Of a DNA stretch of 64,000 nt, positions 44,653 to 52,592 are shown piece by piece (position 1 is the first letter of the stretch; every line of letters begins with the position of its first letter). The position numbers and the translations under genes were made by a program. The notes under the pieces are model-generated. The model saw nothing but the letters and a program-made list of their open reading frames with translations. It made no database searches and was not told where the DNA came from. This DNA comes from Vulcanimicrobiota bacterium (GTDB lineage Bacteria; Vulcanimicrobiota; Xenobia; Xenobiales; JADMJV01), in NCBI GenBank assembly GCA_019637395.1, contig JAHBVR010000001.1, positions 310,001 through 374,000 on the forward strand, written 5' to 3'.

Positions 44653-44962
44653 GACGCAACGCCTTTCCTCAAAACGGCATCAAGATTCCCGTCGTTGCAC
44701 TTTCACCTCTCGGTTCTCAGGCTCACCCAGAGCCCAGGAGCATACGCTGCTCCTCGCGTTGCGTGGTAAGGTCTGCACGCTCCCCTGTCGATTACGGCCC
44801 GACAGAGCCCCCTGGCCGCCTTCCTGCCTGCACCAGGATGCCAAACCCTACAGTTCGGCCCAGATTGCGATGACACCAAGTCGCAACCACTTGGGTTGGC
44901 TCAGGTAAGCCAACAGCCCCCAGATCTACGCTTGCTGGAGCGCCGCTCGTGTCGCTGAGCGG
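44653..44962 (-). ncRNA. candidate structured RNA upstream of a minus-strand terminator
   Basis: The 544 bp from 44557 to 45100 hold no gene. They are dense in perfect hairpins. ACGCAACGC (44654-44662) pairs with GCGTTGCGT (44756-44764) and encloses three smaller stems (AGGAGCA/TGCTCCT, GGCTC/GAGCC and CGG/CCG with flanking A-T pairs). Further stems are CTGTCG/CGACAG (44785-44805), CCTGG/CCAGG (44811-44837), TTGCGA/TCGCAA (44865-44886), GTTGGCT/AGCCAAC (44895-44914) and CCGCTC/GAGCGG (44943-44962). The orientation is inferred from the terminator at 44573. I compared it by eye with RNase P RNA, tmRNA, 6S and SRP RNA and with cobalamin riboswitches and found no conserved motif of any of them. 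The promoter is not clear. Confidence 0.45.
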
Positions 44963-45100
44963 GGCGTCGTCGGCGTCGTTACTGCCTCCGTGGTTTGGAT
45001 ACTATGCGCAGGCTGGCCGGGGGTCAATAGGTTACCAGACCGAAAGTGACCCGTTGTCGGCTCGGAAACCTGCCGTTTACATGCTATATTTTAGCCACCA

Positions 45101-45922
45101 ATGCAAGCCGGATTTCTCAACATCCTCAAGCCACCGGGAATGACCTCCCACGATGTGGTCTATCGCGTGCGCAGGTTCTTTCCCAAGGGGACCAAGGTCG
45201 GCCACCTGGGCACCCTCGATCCTCCGGCAGCCGGCGTGCTACCCATAGCCGTGGGCTTTGCCACCCGTCTCATCTCGCATCTGCCGGACGAGAAGAAAGC
45301 CTATCTGGCCGAAATTCACTTTGGCTGGCGCAGCGACACTCTGGACGCGGCCGGAGTTGTTGAAGCCGGTGGCCCGGTGCCGCAAGAGTTGGACCTCGCT
45401 CCTCACCTGTTGCCATTTCAAGGCACCATCTTGCAGAGACCTCCGCAGGTTTCGGCGCTGCGACAAGATGGCCAACGCAGTTATGATCGGGCCCGCCGCG
45501 GTGAGCGATTCGAACTGCCGGCTCGGCCCGCCATCTATCACGGCGTCCAGCTCGTTCGCCAGACGCGGGACACGGCCACTCTACGCGTCGCTTGCGGGCC
45601 GGGCACCTACATTCGTTCGCTGGCCCGCGACTTGGGCGAGAGCCTGGGGTGCGGGGCCATCCTGCGTTTCCTCTTGCGGCTTCAGAGCGGTGCCTTTCAT
45701 TTACCCGATGCTATTCGGCTGGAGGAAATCAGCCCCCAGCAACTGCTTCCCTGGCATTGGCCCTGGCGCGGACAGAGCGCGCGCCACCTGGAACACTGGC
45801 CTCCTCCCAACCAGGTGGAGGGCTGGCAAGGCCTGGCCTTCCATGCCAAAGGAGCCGCTCTCTACCGGGACGGGGTCAAAATCTGGGCGCGCGAAGGGGT
45901 GGCCGGTGGGACTTCGGCTTAA
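45101..45922 (+). CDS. truB: tRNA pseudouridine(55) synthase
   Basis: 273 residues. Motifs: FLNILKPPGMTSHDVVYRVR, the catalytic Asp in GHLGTLDPPAAGVLPIAVG (the second motif residue is Leu and ATG is AAG, a slight variant), and LRVACGPGTYIRSLARDLGE. It makes pseudouridine 55 in tRNA. A -10-like TATATT lies at 45085-45090, with a weak -35. A short C-terminal PUA-like part follows. Confidence 0.95.
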   Translation: MQAGFLNILKPPGMTSHDVVYRVRRFFPKGTKVGHLGTLDPPAAGVLPIAVGFATRLISHLPDEKKAYLAEIHFGWRSDTLDAAGVVEAGGPVPQELDLAPHLLPFQGTILQRPPQVSALRQDGQRSYDRARRGERFELPARPAIYHGVQLVRQTRDTATLRVACGPGTYIRSLARDLGESLGCGAILRFLLRLQSGAFHLPDAIRLEEISPQQLLPWHWPWRGQSARHLEHWPPPNQVEGWQGLAFHAKGAALYRDGVKIWAREGVAGGTSA

Positions 45923-47447
45923 AAGCCAGCTGGTGGTCTTGTGCCTGACGCTCATGCTCATCTCGCTGGGCGCACTCACCTATTTCCATCTGACCCTTTC
46001 CAGCCAGGACAATCTGATGCGCAGTGACCGCGACGGTCGCCGGGCGGCCTTACAGGCTTTTCAACAGGTCCAACTGTTCGTACAGTCCAGCGCGGATGCC
46101 AACAATCTGGTCGCCTGCCTGAGCGGACCCAAGTCCAACGCCCTGGCCGACAGCCTGCGCAACACTCCAGACCTGATTCAATTCGATATTTTTCTTCCCG
46201 ACGGCAGCAGCCTGATGAGTTCAGGCTCGGCCGGCATTGACGAACTCTCCTTTCAGCAGGCCCTCTTCTGGGTGCAAAATCACCGCGAAAGCTACAACGA
46301 AATCTGGGGCTATCAGGATGGAAAAATAGAGCCCCTGGTTACCGTCGGCCCTTTTTACCGTGGCCAGGTGGTTCACCACAGCTATCACGCCCTTTATCAG
46401 GCCTCGGGCGACCTCGAAGGACTCGTCCATGTAGCTATCAAGCTTCCCAAAGCTCCGCTACGAATCAACTTTATTCTGCTTGGCTACCTGACCATCGCGG
46501 CTATCTTCCTGGTCAGTTCGGTATTGGCCATCTATTTGTGGGCCGAGTTCGCCCTCAACCGGCCCCTGCGCGGTCTCAACAACTCTCTGCAGCAACTGCA
46601 CAACCTGGACCCGGCCGGCAGCAAGCCCGATTCACTGCCTCAACCCAACGAACTCTCGCAAGCGGCTCGCGCCCTCAATCACGTAACTCTGGACCTGGTC
46701 AAGTATCAGCAGGAACTGCAGCAAAAGACCGCCCACCTGGAACGTCTCAACGAGGAACTCGAGCAGAAGGTAGCCGACAAAACGCTACAGATTCGCGAAT
46801 TTTTTTCGCTCATTACCCACGATTTGCGCGTGCCGCTGGCGGCCGTGGCCGGCTACGCCGATCTGATCGAGAACCCCCGCAGCGGCCAGTTGAGCGACAA
46901 GCAAACCCAATATTTACATTCCATCCAGGTGGCCAACCGGGACGCCCAGGAGTTGGTCCGGAACATGCTGGAAGCGATGAAATACGAGTTCAGCCAGCCG
47001 GCCATGCAGCTGGAGGAATTCGACGTCGGCGAGTTGGTGGGCGAAATCACCGAGCAGTTAAAAATTGGCAATAAGCCGATTGAGCTGGTGGCTGACCCGG
47101 GACAGAATCTTTCCGTATGGGGAGATCGAGCCCGCATCGGTCGAGTCTTTTCCAATCTACTCTCCAATGCTCTTCACCATGCCGGGCACGTCAAAGTTGA
47201 GCTAAGCGGCGAAGCCCGTGTGGTCTCGGTGGTTGTGAGCGACCAGGGGCCGGGCATCGCACCCGAGGACCTGCCCCGGCTCTTTGAGAAATTCAAAGGT
47301 TCCTCCTCAGGGCTGGGACTGGGATTGTACATCGTGCAGCGCATTCTGCAGGATCACGGACAGGAAATCCAGGTTCACAGCGCACCGGGCCAGGGCACCC
47401 GGTTCGCCTTTCGTCTCGCCCGCGCCGAAAAGGAGCAATCTGTATGA
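45906..47447 (+). CDS. membrane histidine kinase
   Basis: 513 residues from a GTG at 45906, chosen because AAGGGG stands before it and because the protein then begins with a membrane helix (SQLVVLCLTLMLISLGALTYF). A periplasmic sensor (about 30-190) and a second helix (LLGYLTIAAIFLVSSVLAIYL) follow, then a coiled coil (YQQELQQKTAHLERLNEELE). The H box is FSLITHDLRVPLAAVAGYAD, the N box FSNLLSNALHHAG, and the G boxes DQGPGIAPEDL and GLGLGLYIV. It overlaps the end of truB by 17 bp and its partner regulator by 4 bp. Confidence 0.92.
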   Translation: MGLRLKSQLVVLCLTLMLISLGALTYFHLTLSSQDNLMRSDRDGRRAALQAFQQVQLFVQSSADANNLVACLSGPKSNALADSLRNTPDLIQFDIFLPDGSSLMSSGSAGIDELSFQQALFWVQNHRESYNEIWGYQDGKIEPLVTVGPFYRGQVVHHSYHALYQASGDLEGLVHVAIKLPKAPLRINFILLGYLTIAAIFLVSSVLAIYLWAEFALNRPLRGLNNSLQQLHNLDPAGSKPDSLPQPNELSQAARALNHVTLDLVKYQQELQQKTAHLERLNEELEQKVADKTLQIREFFSLITHDLRVPLAAVAGYADLIENPRSGQLSDKQTQYLHSIQVANRDAQELVRNMLEAMKYEFSQPAMQLEEFDVGELVGEITEQLKIGNKPIELVADPGQNLSVWGDRARIGRVFSNLLSNALHHAGHVKVELSGEARVVSVVVSDQGPGIAPEDLPRLFEKFKGSSSGLGLGLYIVQRILQDHGQEIQVHSAPGQGTRFAFRLARAEKEQSV

Positions 47448-48109
47448 TACGCTTGGTGGTCGCCGATGATGTGCCGGTCTTCCGAGAGATGGTCGTCTGT
47501 GCCCTGGAACTGGAGGACGACCTGGAGGTGGTGGGCCAGGCCAGCAATGGCGCCGATGCCGTCGAAGCCTGCCGCCGGCATCAACCCGACGTGATCATTT
47601 TGGATGTGGAAATGCCTCGCATGAACGGCGTGGAAGCAACCCGCCAGATCGTGGCCAACTGCCCAAAAACCCGGGTGGTCATCCTGACGGCTTTCGAAGA
47701 CGACGGTTTGATTTTGCAATTGATCCAGGCCGGCGCCACCGGCTACCTCTTGAAGGAATCCAAAACCAACGAAGTCATTCGAGCTATCCGCACGGCCTAC
47801 GGGGGTGAGTCGCTGATCGACCCGAAAGTTGCCCAGAAAATGATGCGCATGATGATGGGCATGTCAGCGCAACCGGCGCCCCCTCCAAAAAACGGCGCGG
47901 AGGAAAAACTCGAACAACTCACTTCTCGCGAACGGGAAGTTTTAAGAGAGATCGGACGCGGCCGTAATAATAAGGAACTGGCCGAAATCTGTCAGATCGG
48001 CGGCAACACCGTCAAGACCCACGTGGCTCGAATCATGCAGAAGCTGGATGTGCGCGACCGGGTAGAGCTGGTACTGCTGGCGGTTCAGGCGGGGCTGGTG
48101 GAAGAATAG
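47444..48109 (+). CDS. NarL/FixJ-type response regulator
   Basis: 221 residues. The receiver has VVADDVPV, the phospho-acceptor Asp in VIILDVEMPRMNG and the switch Lys in LLKESKTNE. The C-terminal LuxR-type helix-turn-helix reads LTSREREVLREIGRGRNNKE, then GGNTVKTHVARIMQKLDV. It is translated with the kinase before it (ATGA). Its last 77 bp overlap the convergent GAF kinase. Confidence 0.94.
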   Translation: MIRLVVADDVPVFREMVVCALELEDDLEVVGQASNGADAVEACRRHQPDVIILDVEMPRMNGVEATRQIVANCPKTRVVILTAFEDDGLILQLIQAGATGYLLKESKTNEVIRAIRTAYGGESLIDPKVAQKMMRMMMGMSAQPAPPPKNGAEEKLEQLTSREREVLREIGRGRNNKELAEICQIGGNTVKTHVARIMQKLDVRDRVELVLLAVQAGLVEE

Positions 48110-49361
48110 TCTCAACCGAGAAGGAGAAACGGGCGCCCTGGTTGGGCTGGCTGGAGACAGCCACCTCGCCCCCCAGAGCCTCCACAACCTGCCGAACGAT
48201 CCATAGCCCCAGCCCCGTGCCCCGCACCGATGAATTCGGTTCGGCGCGGAAGTAGCGGTCGAACAGGCGGTCCTGGCTCTCCAGGGGAATCCCCGGCCCC
48301 TCGTCGCTGACCTCGACCCAGGCCCGCTCGCCTTCCCCCTGGCCTGGATGCAGGCGCACGGAAATGGTGCCACGACCGTATTTGACCGCGTTTTCCAAGA
48401 GATTAGCGAGCACCTGGCGCAGGCGCATTTCATCGGAGTGCACCAGGGTGTCCGGAGGAACAGCATTGATAAAGCGATAGAGATCGCGCTTTTTGACGTG
48501 CAGGTTGGCTTCGACTTGAGTCAATTCGCGCTGCACCAGTTGGTGAAGATCGAGTTGTTCCCAACGAAGCGATAGGGATTGGCCCTGTTGCAATGCGGCC
48601 GCGTCCAGGTAGTCTTCCACCAGACGGCGGGCGCGCAGCAGCGAAACTTCCATGTCTTTGAGAAGATCCGGGGGAGGTGGATTCTGGGGGCGCCGGTTCA
48701 GCAAAGCCAGCCCGTTCTGAAGCACGGTCAGCGGTCCTTTGAGATCATGGGAGGCGATGGACACAAAGGCGGCCATCGCGTTCTTCCAGGCTTCCATTTC
48801 TAAGGCCCGCATCTGATCGTGATATTGGGCGCGCATGGCTTCCTCGCGCTGGCTTAGCAGTTTGGCGTTCTCGATACAGATGGCTGCCTGCGAGGCCAAC
48901 GAGGGTAGGACTTCCCGGCACCAGGGACTGAATCGATTGATAATGCGGCTGTCCAGGTAGAGCACGCCCTGCATGCGATCCTGCACGATCAGGGGCTCGC
49001 ACAAAATGGAACGCAAGCCGAACATTTCCACGCTGTGAGAAGGATTGGGCTCGCGTAGCGCATCCTGACTGTGATGCGTACTTCCCCCCTCGAGCACTTT
49101 GAGGATGGCCGTGCGCGACAGCGAGAAATCATCCTCCAACAGTTCTTCCGCACCCAGGCGATAGGCAGCGCGCACCTGCAGACGCCGGTCCATCGGCAAA
49201 GTGGTATCCGGGTCGAGCAACAGGAGATAGCCGCGCTCGGCCTTCATCATTTCCACGGCCTGGTTGAGGATGTGCTGCAAAAGCTGGTCCAGGTCGAGCA
49301 CCCCGGTGATGGACCGGGTCACTTCCAGCAGTCGCAGAATCGGGTCTACGGTAGAAGACAT
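48033..49361 (-). CDS. GAF-domain histidine kinase
   Basis: 442 residues from the ATG at 49361; a GTG at 49391 is in frame, but AGGAG abuts it without spacing. The GAF domain (about 15-175) has ILNQAVEMMKAERGYLLLLD and LCEPLIVQDRMQGVLYLDS. The kinase core has the H box ASHDLKGPLTVLQNGLAL, an N box (VLANLLENAVKYG), and G boxes DEGPGIPLESQ and RGTGLGLWIVRQ. No membrane helix, so it is soluble. The C-terminal proline-rich tail (LPPAPPEPPAVPAL) is read antisense to the end of the NarL-type regulator. The partner is unknown, but the neighbouring regulator is a candidate. Confidence 0.9.
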   Translation of the reverse strand: MSSTVDPILRLLEVTRSITGVLDLDQLLQHILNQAVEMMKAERGYLLLLDPDTTLPMDRRLQVRAAYRLGAEELLEDDFSLSRTAILKVLEGGSTHHSQDALREPNPSHSVEMFGLRSILCEPLIVQDRMQGVLYLDSRIINRFSPWCREVLPSLASQAAICIENAKLLSQREEAMRAQYHDQMRALEMEAWKNAMAAFVSIASHDLKGPLTVLQNGLALLNRRPQNPPPPDLLKDMEVSLLRARRLVEDYLDAAALQQGQSLSLRWEQLDLHQLVQRELTQVEANLHVKKRDLYRFINAVPPDTLVHSDEMRLRQVLANLLENAVKYGRGTISVRLHPGQGEGERAWVEVSDEGPGIPLESQDRLFDRYFRAEPNSSVRGTGLGLWIVRQVVEALGGEVAVSSQPNQGARFSFSVETILPPAPPEPPAVPALPGRAHPASA

Positions 49362-49421
49362 TCGAAAGTGTGTTCCGTGAATTTTCTTCACCTCCTGGTT
49401 GCTAAGGAAAACCTTTAAAGT

Positions 49422-49441
49422 GGGGGGGCTAACGCGCCCCC
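49422..49441. repeat. REP-like hairpin, copy 2
   Basis: GGGGGGGCTAACGCGCC (49422-49438) is the exact reverse complement of the core at 27339-27355, and CCC follows. It stands in the divergent gap between the GAF kinase and the U32 gene. A second G run (GGGGG at 49456-49460) lies close by. Confidence 0.6.
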
Positions 49442-49481
49442 TGGAATACCGAAGAGGGGGTTACCGGCTTCAAGCTAAGAT

Positions 49482-51914
49482 ATGAGCATGCATCGCCCAG
49501 AAATCCTGGCCCCGGCCGGCAGTCGCGAAGCTCTGGAGGCGGCCCTCAAGGCCGGTGCCGACGCCTGCTATTTCGGCCTGGACGAAGGCTTCAACGCGCG
49601 CGCTCGCGCCAACAATTTTCCCCTGGACGGCCTCTCGGAGGTGGTGGAGCAAATTCACGCCGCCCGGGCACGCGCCTATCTGACTCTGAACGTGCTGGTC
49701 TTCGAGAGCGAATTGGCGGCGGTGGAGCGAATCATCCGGGCGGCCGCCCAAGCCGGCGTGGACGCTCTCATCGTGCAGGACCCGGCCGTCTGCCTGCTGG
49801 CCCGGGAAATCTGTCCGGAACTGGAAGTGCATGCCAGCACCCAGATGACCATCTCCAGTCCGGAAGGAGCTCAACTGGCCAAATCCTGGGGCGTCACCCG
49901 GGTGGTGTTGCCCCGGGAGCTCTCTCTGCAAGAGATCGAGAAGTTTGCGGGAGCCGGCACCGGCGTGGAAATGGAGGTCTTCATCGCCGGCGCTCTGTGC
50001 ATGTCCTGGAGCGGGCAGTGCCTGAGCAGCGAGGCCTGGGGCGGACGCTCGGCCAATCGCGGGCAGTGCGCTCAGGCCTGCCGCCATCCCTACGACCTGG
50101 TGGTAGATGGCCAGCTCAAACCCCTGGGCGACCGGGCCTACCTGCTCAGCCCTCAAGATTTGGGCGGCTACGAAGCCATTGAACAACTGGTGAAGCTGGG
50201 CGTGCATACGCTCAAGATCGAGGGCCGTCAGAAAGACGCCGACTACGTCTTCCACGCCGTGCGGGCGGTGCGCGCCTGGCTCGACCGGGTGCCTGACGAA
50301 GTGCGCGCCCAACGCCTGGAGAGCCTGCAACTGGCCTACTCGCGCGGCATGGGAGCGGGCTTTTTCTTCGGCAGTGACCACCAGGTCCTGGTGGAAGGCC
50401 GCACCCCCCGCCATCGCGGCATTCTGCTCGGACAGGTGATGCAGGTCAGTCCGCCGCGCGTCACCATCCGCCCTCACGGCGACTTTCAGCCGGAGCCGGG
50501 CATGGGCGTGGTCTTCCGCGAGCCACGCCTGGTGGATCAGGACCAGGAGCAAGGCGGGCCGATTTTCGGGGTTTCCCGCCAACAAGACCAGTTGGTGCTG
50601 CAGTTCGGCAATCCCGGACCGCAGTTGCGCCGGGTCCATGTTGGCGATCAGGTGTGGGTCACCAGTTCGCCCCGGGTCACCCGCGAACGCCAGGCCAAAG
50701 CGGCCCGGCAGCGCTGGCCGCTACGCCTGTGGGTGTCGGGGCGGCCGGGAGAACCGCTGCAGGTGACGGCACGCTGGGGGAACGGGGAGGCCAGCGTAAC
50801 CAGCCAGGAGGTTCTCCAGCCGGCCCGTGCCGCTGGTCTGGATCGGGACCGCCTGGCGGATAAATTGGGCGGCTGGGGGGACAGTTCTTTTGAATTGGAA
50901 GCTGTCGACGCCTCCGCTCTGGAAGCGGGACTTTTTCTGCCCGTGTCCTCACTCAAACATCTGCGCCAGCAACTGCGCGACTGCTTGCAACCGCAACTGC
51001 TGGCCCTGGGCAAGAAAGCGACGGTCAACACCAGTCGGCCGCGCCGCCGGGTGGAGCCGCGGGAGGGACCGGTGGTCCTGGAGCCATTGTGCCGCACCCC
51101 CGAGCAATTGGAAGCCGCCATCGCCGAAGGTTGCCCGGGTGTGACCCTGGATTGGATGGAGCTGATCGGTCTCAACGGAGCGGTGGCCCGAGCTCGTGAG
51201 GCAGGTTTGCAAGTGGGGCTGGCCACCGTGCGCGTGCAAAAACCGGGCGAAGAAGGTTACGATCGCCGCCTGCGCGCTCTCCAGCCGGACTGGGTGTTGG
51301 CGCGCCACTGGGGGGCCGTGGTGGGCTTTGCCCAACATCGACCCGGCCAGGTCCACGGCGATTTCTCCCTGAACGTGACCAACTCCATCACCGCCGCTGA
51401 ACTCATCGGGCTCGGTTTGGACACCGTTACGGCCGCCCATGACCTCGATCAGATCCAACTGGAAAAGTTGCTGGAACACTTCCCCGCCTCGCGTCTGGCC
51501 GTCACCGTGCATCACCACATCTCGACCTTCCACACCGAGCACTGCGTCTACTCGCACCTGTTGAGCAACGGCCACGACTACCGGGACTGCGGCCGCCCCT
51601 GCGAAAAACACCTGGTCGAACTGGAAGATCGCAAACACATCCGCCATCCGGTTATCGTCGACGTGGGCTGCCGCAACACCGTTTTCAACGGCGCCGCCCA
51701 GAGCTGCGTAAGCCTCATCCCCCGCCTGCTGCAACTGGGCGTGCGCCGCTTCCGCCTCGAGTTCGTGCGCGAATCCCACCAGGAAGCGCGGGCCGTGCTG
51801 CGTATCTACCGCGAAGTGCTGGCCGGCCGCCTCGAGCCCTCCCAGGCCCGCGCCCAACTCGGCGCCCACGAGCAATTCGGGGTTTCTTTAGGGACGATGG
51901 CGGTCTTGAGTTAG
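49482..51914 (+). CDS. U32 family protein (RlhA-like) with DUF3656
   Basis: 810 residues. The N-terminal TIM-barrel half has PEILAPAGSREALEAALKAG, CYFGLDEGFNARA, HASTQMTISSPEGAQ, and the Cys set of the family (CMSWSGQCLSS, RGQCAQACRHPYDL). The C-terminal half (DUF3656 and a second barrel) ends in HHHISTFHTEHCVYSHLLS, GRPCEKHLVELEDRK and CRNTVFN. U32 proteins of this long type hydroxylate C2501 of 23S rRNA (RlhA/YdcP), with Fe-S-like cysteines and prephenate-linked chemistry. 'Peptidase' is the old name. Confidence 0.9.
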   Translation: MSMHRPEILAPAGSREALEAALKAGADACYFGLDEGFNARARANNFPLDGLSEVVEQIHAARARAYLTLNVLVFESELAAVERIIRAAAQAGVDALIVQDPAVCLLAREICPELEVHASTQMTISSPEGAQLAKSWGVTRVVLPRELSLQEIEKFAGAGTGVEMEVFIAGALCMSWSGQCLSSEAWGGRSANRGQCAQACRHPYDLVVDGQLKPLGDRAYLLSPQDLGGYEAIEQLVKLGVHTLKIEGRQKDADYVFHAVRAVRAWLDRVPDEVRAQRLESLQLAYSRGMGAGFFFGSDHQVLVEGRTPRHRGILLGQVMQVSPPRVTIRPHGDFQPEPGMGVVFREPRLVDQDQEQGGPIFGVSRQQDQLVLQFGNPGPQLRRVHVGDQVWVTSSPRVTRERQAKAARQRWPLRLWVSGRPGEPLQVTARWGNGEASVTSQEVLQPARAAGLDRDRLADKLGGWGDSSFELEAVDASALEAGLFLPVSSLKHLRQQLRDCLQPQLLALGKKATVNTSRPRRRVEPREGPVVLEPLCRTPEQLEAAIAEGCPGVTLDWMELIGLNGAVARAREAGLQVGLATVRVQKPGEEGYDRRLRALQPDWVLARHWGAVVGFAQHRPGQVHGDFSLNVTNSITAAELIGLGLDTVTAAHDLDQIQLEKLLEHFPASRLAVTVHHHISTFHTEHCVYSHLLSNGHDYRDCGRPCEKHLVELEDRKHIRHPVIVDVGCRNTVFNGAAQSCVSLIPRLLQLGVRRFRLEFVRESHQEARAVLRIYREVLAGRLEPSQARAQLGAHEQFGVSLGTMAVLS

Positions 51915-51933
51915 TTCCTCCAGGGAGGAAAAA

Positions 51934-52209
51934 TTGCTACTTTTACAGAAAACCGATCGTATGACGCTCAATGTGAAAGACCCCGAGGCCCATCGGTTGG
52001 CCGTAGCCATCGCCCAATGCACCGGAGAGAGTCTGACTCGAGTTGTCACCGAAGCTCTGCGCCAGCGCTACGAACAAATTCAGCGCCAGAAGGGTCGGGC
52101 CAGCTTGGAAGAATTACAACTCATTGCAGGGCGAATTGCGAAGCACTGCCCGGGAACCTATGTGGATCATGGCTCCCTGCTCTATGACGAGAACGGTCTT
52201 CCCCATTGA
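51934..52209 (+). CDS. vapB: VapB-type antitoxin
   Basis: 91 residues from a TTG at 51934. GGGAGGA (51922-51928) stands six bases before it; the ATG at 51961 has no such site. The core MTLNVKDPEAHRLAVAIAQ is the Rv0623/PSK-type antitoxin DNA-binding part. The C-terminal region (DHGSLLYDENGLPH) would bind and inhibit the toxin. The stop overlaps the VapC start. Confidence 0.85.
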   Translation: MLLLQKTDRMTLNVKDPEAHRLAVAIAQCTGESLTRVVTEALRQRYEQIQRQKGRASLEELQLIAGRIAKHCPGTYVDHGSLLYDENGLPH

Positions 52210-52592
52210 TTCTGGACACTTCCGCTCTGGTAGCCATTTTCTACGGCGAACCAGAGCGTGACGATTTCATCCGACGAATCAACCTTGCTCCCAAGTGCTC
52301 ACTGAGCGTAGCCAGCTTTCTTGAGCTGTTCATGGTCACGGAGAAACAGTTGGGTGCCGATGCCTCACGTCAAATCGAGTCTTTCCTGCGACGCGCCGGA
52401 ATCGCTTTGGAACCCATCACGGTCGAACAGGCCTATCTGGCCCGCCAGGCCTTCTTAGACTACGGCAAAGGCCGACATCCCGCCGCCCTCAACTTCGGCG
52501 ACTGCTTTGCCTACGCTTTGTCCAAGGCTCTCGATGAGCCGCTCCTCTTTAAAGGTCAGGACTTCTCTCGAACGGATGTGAGAATTGCCTAA
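52206..52592 (+). CDS. vapC: VapC toxin, PIN-domain ribonuclease
   Basis: 128 residues from a TTG. The PIN acidic residues are present: ILDTSALVAIFYGEPERD (first Asp), SVASFLELFMV (Glu), NFGDCFAYALSKA (Asp) and LLFKGQDFSRTDV (Asp). These Mg-dependent RNases cut tRNA or rRNA when free of VapB. Its end overlaps the convergent DsbD gene by 4 bp. Confidence 0.92.
   Translation: MILDTSALVAIFYGEPERDDFIRRINLAPKCSLSVASFLELFMVTEKQLGADASRQIESFLRRAGIALEPITVEQAYLARQAFLDYGKGRHPAALNFGDCFAYALSKALDEPLLFKGQDFSRTDVRIA

Noticed and set aside
44557-45100. Possible RNase P RNA, tmRNA, 6S RNA, SRP RNA or tRNA
   Set aside because: GAGGAAAG occurs on the minus strand but in the wrong place for RNase P; no tmRNA tag or ACUACGC region, no GGAAGGAAGC SRP loop, no tRNA T-loop.
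45258-45905. Extension of the histidine kinase frame upstream through truB
   Set aside because: The extra part is out of frame with truB, Arg- and Trp-rich, and the kinase has a good GTG with a ribosome site at 45906.
49470-50639. 389-codon frame on the minus strand
   Set aside because: Antisense to the U32 gene; no motif.
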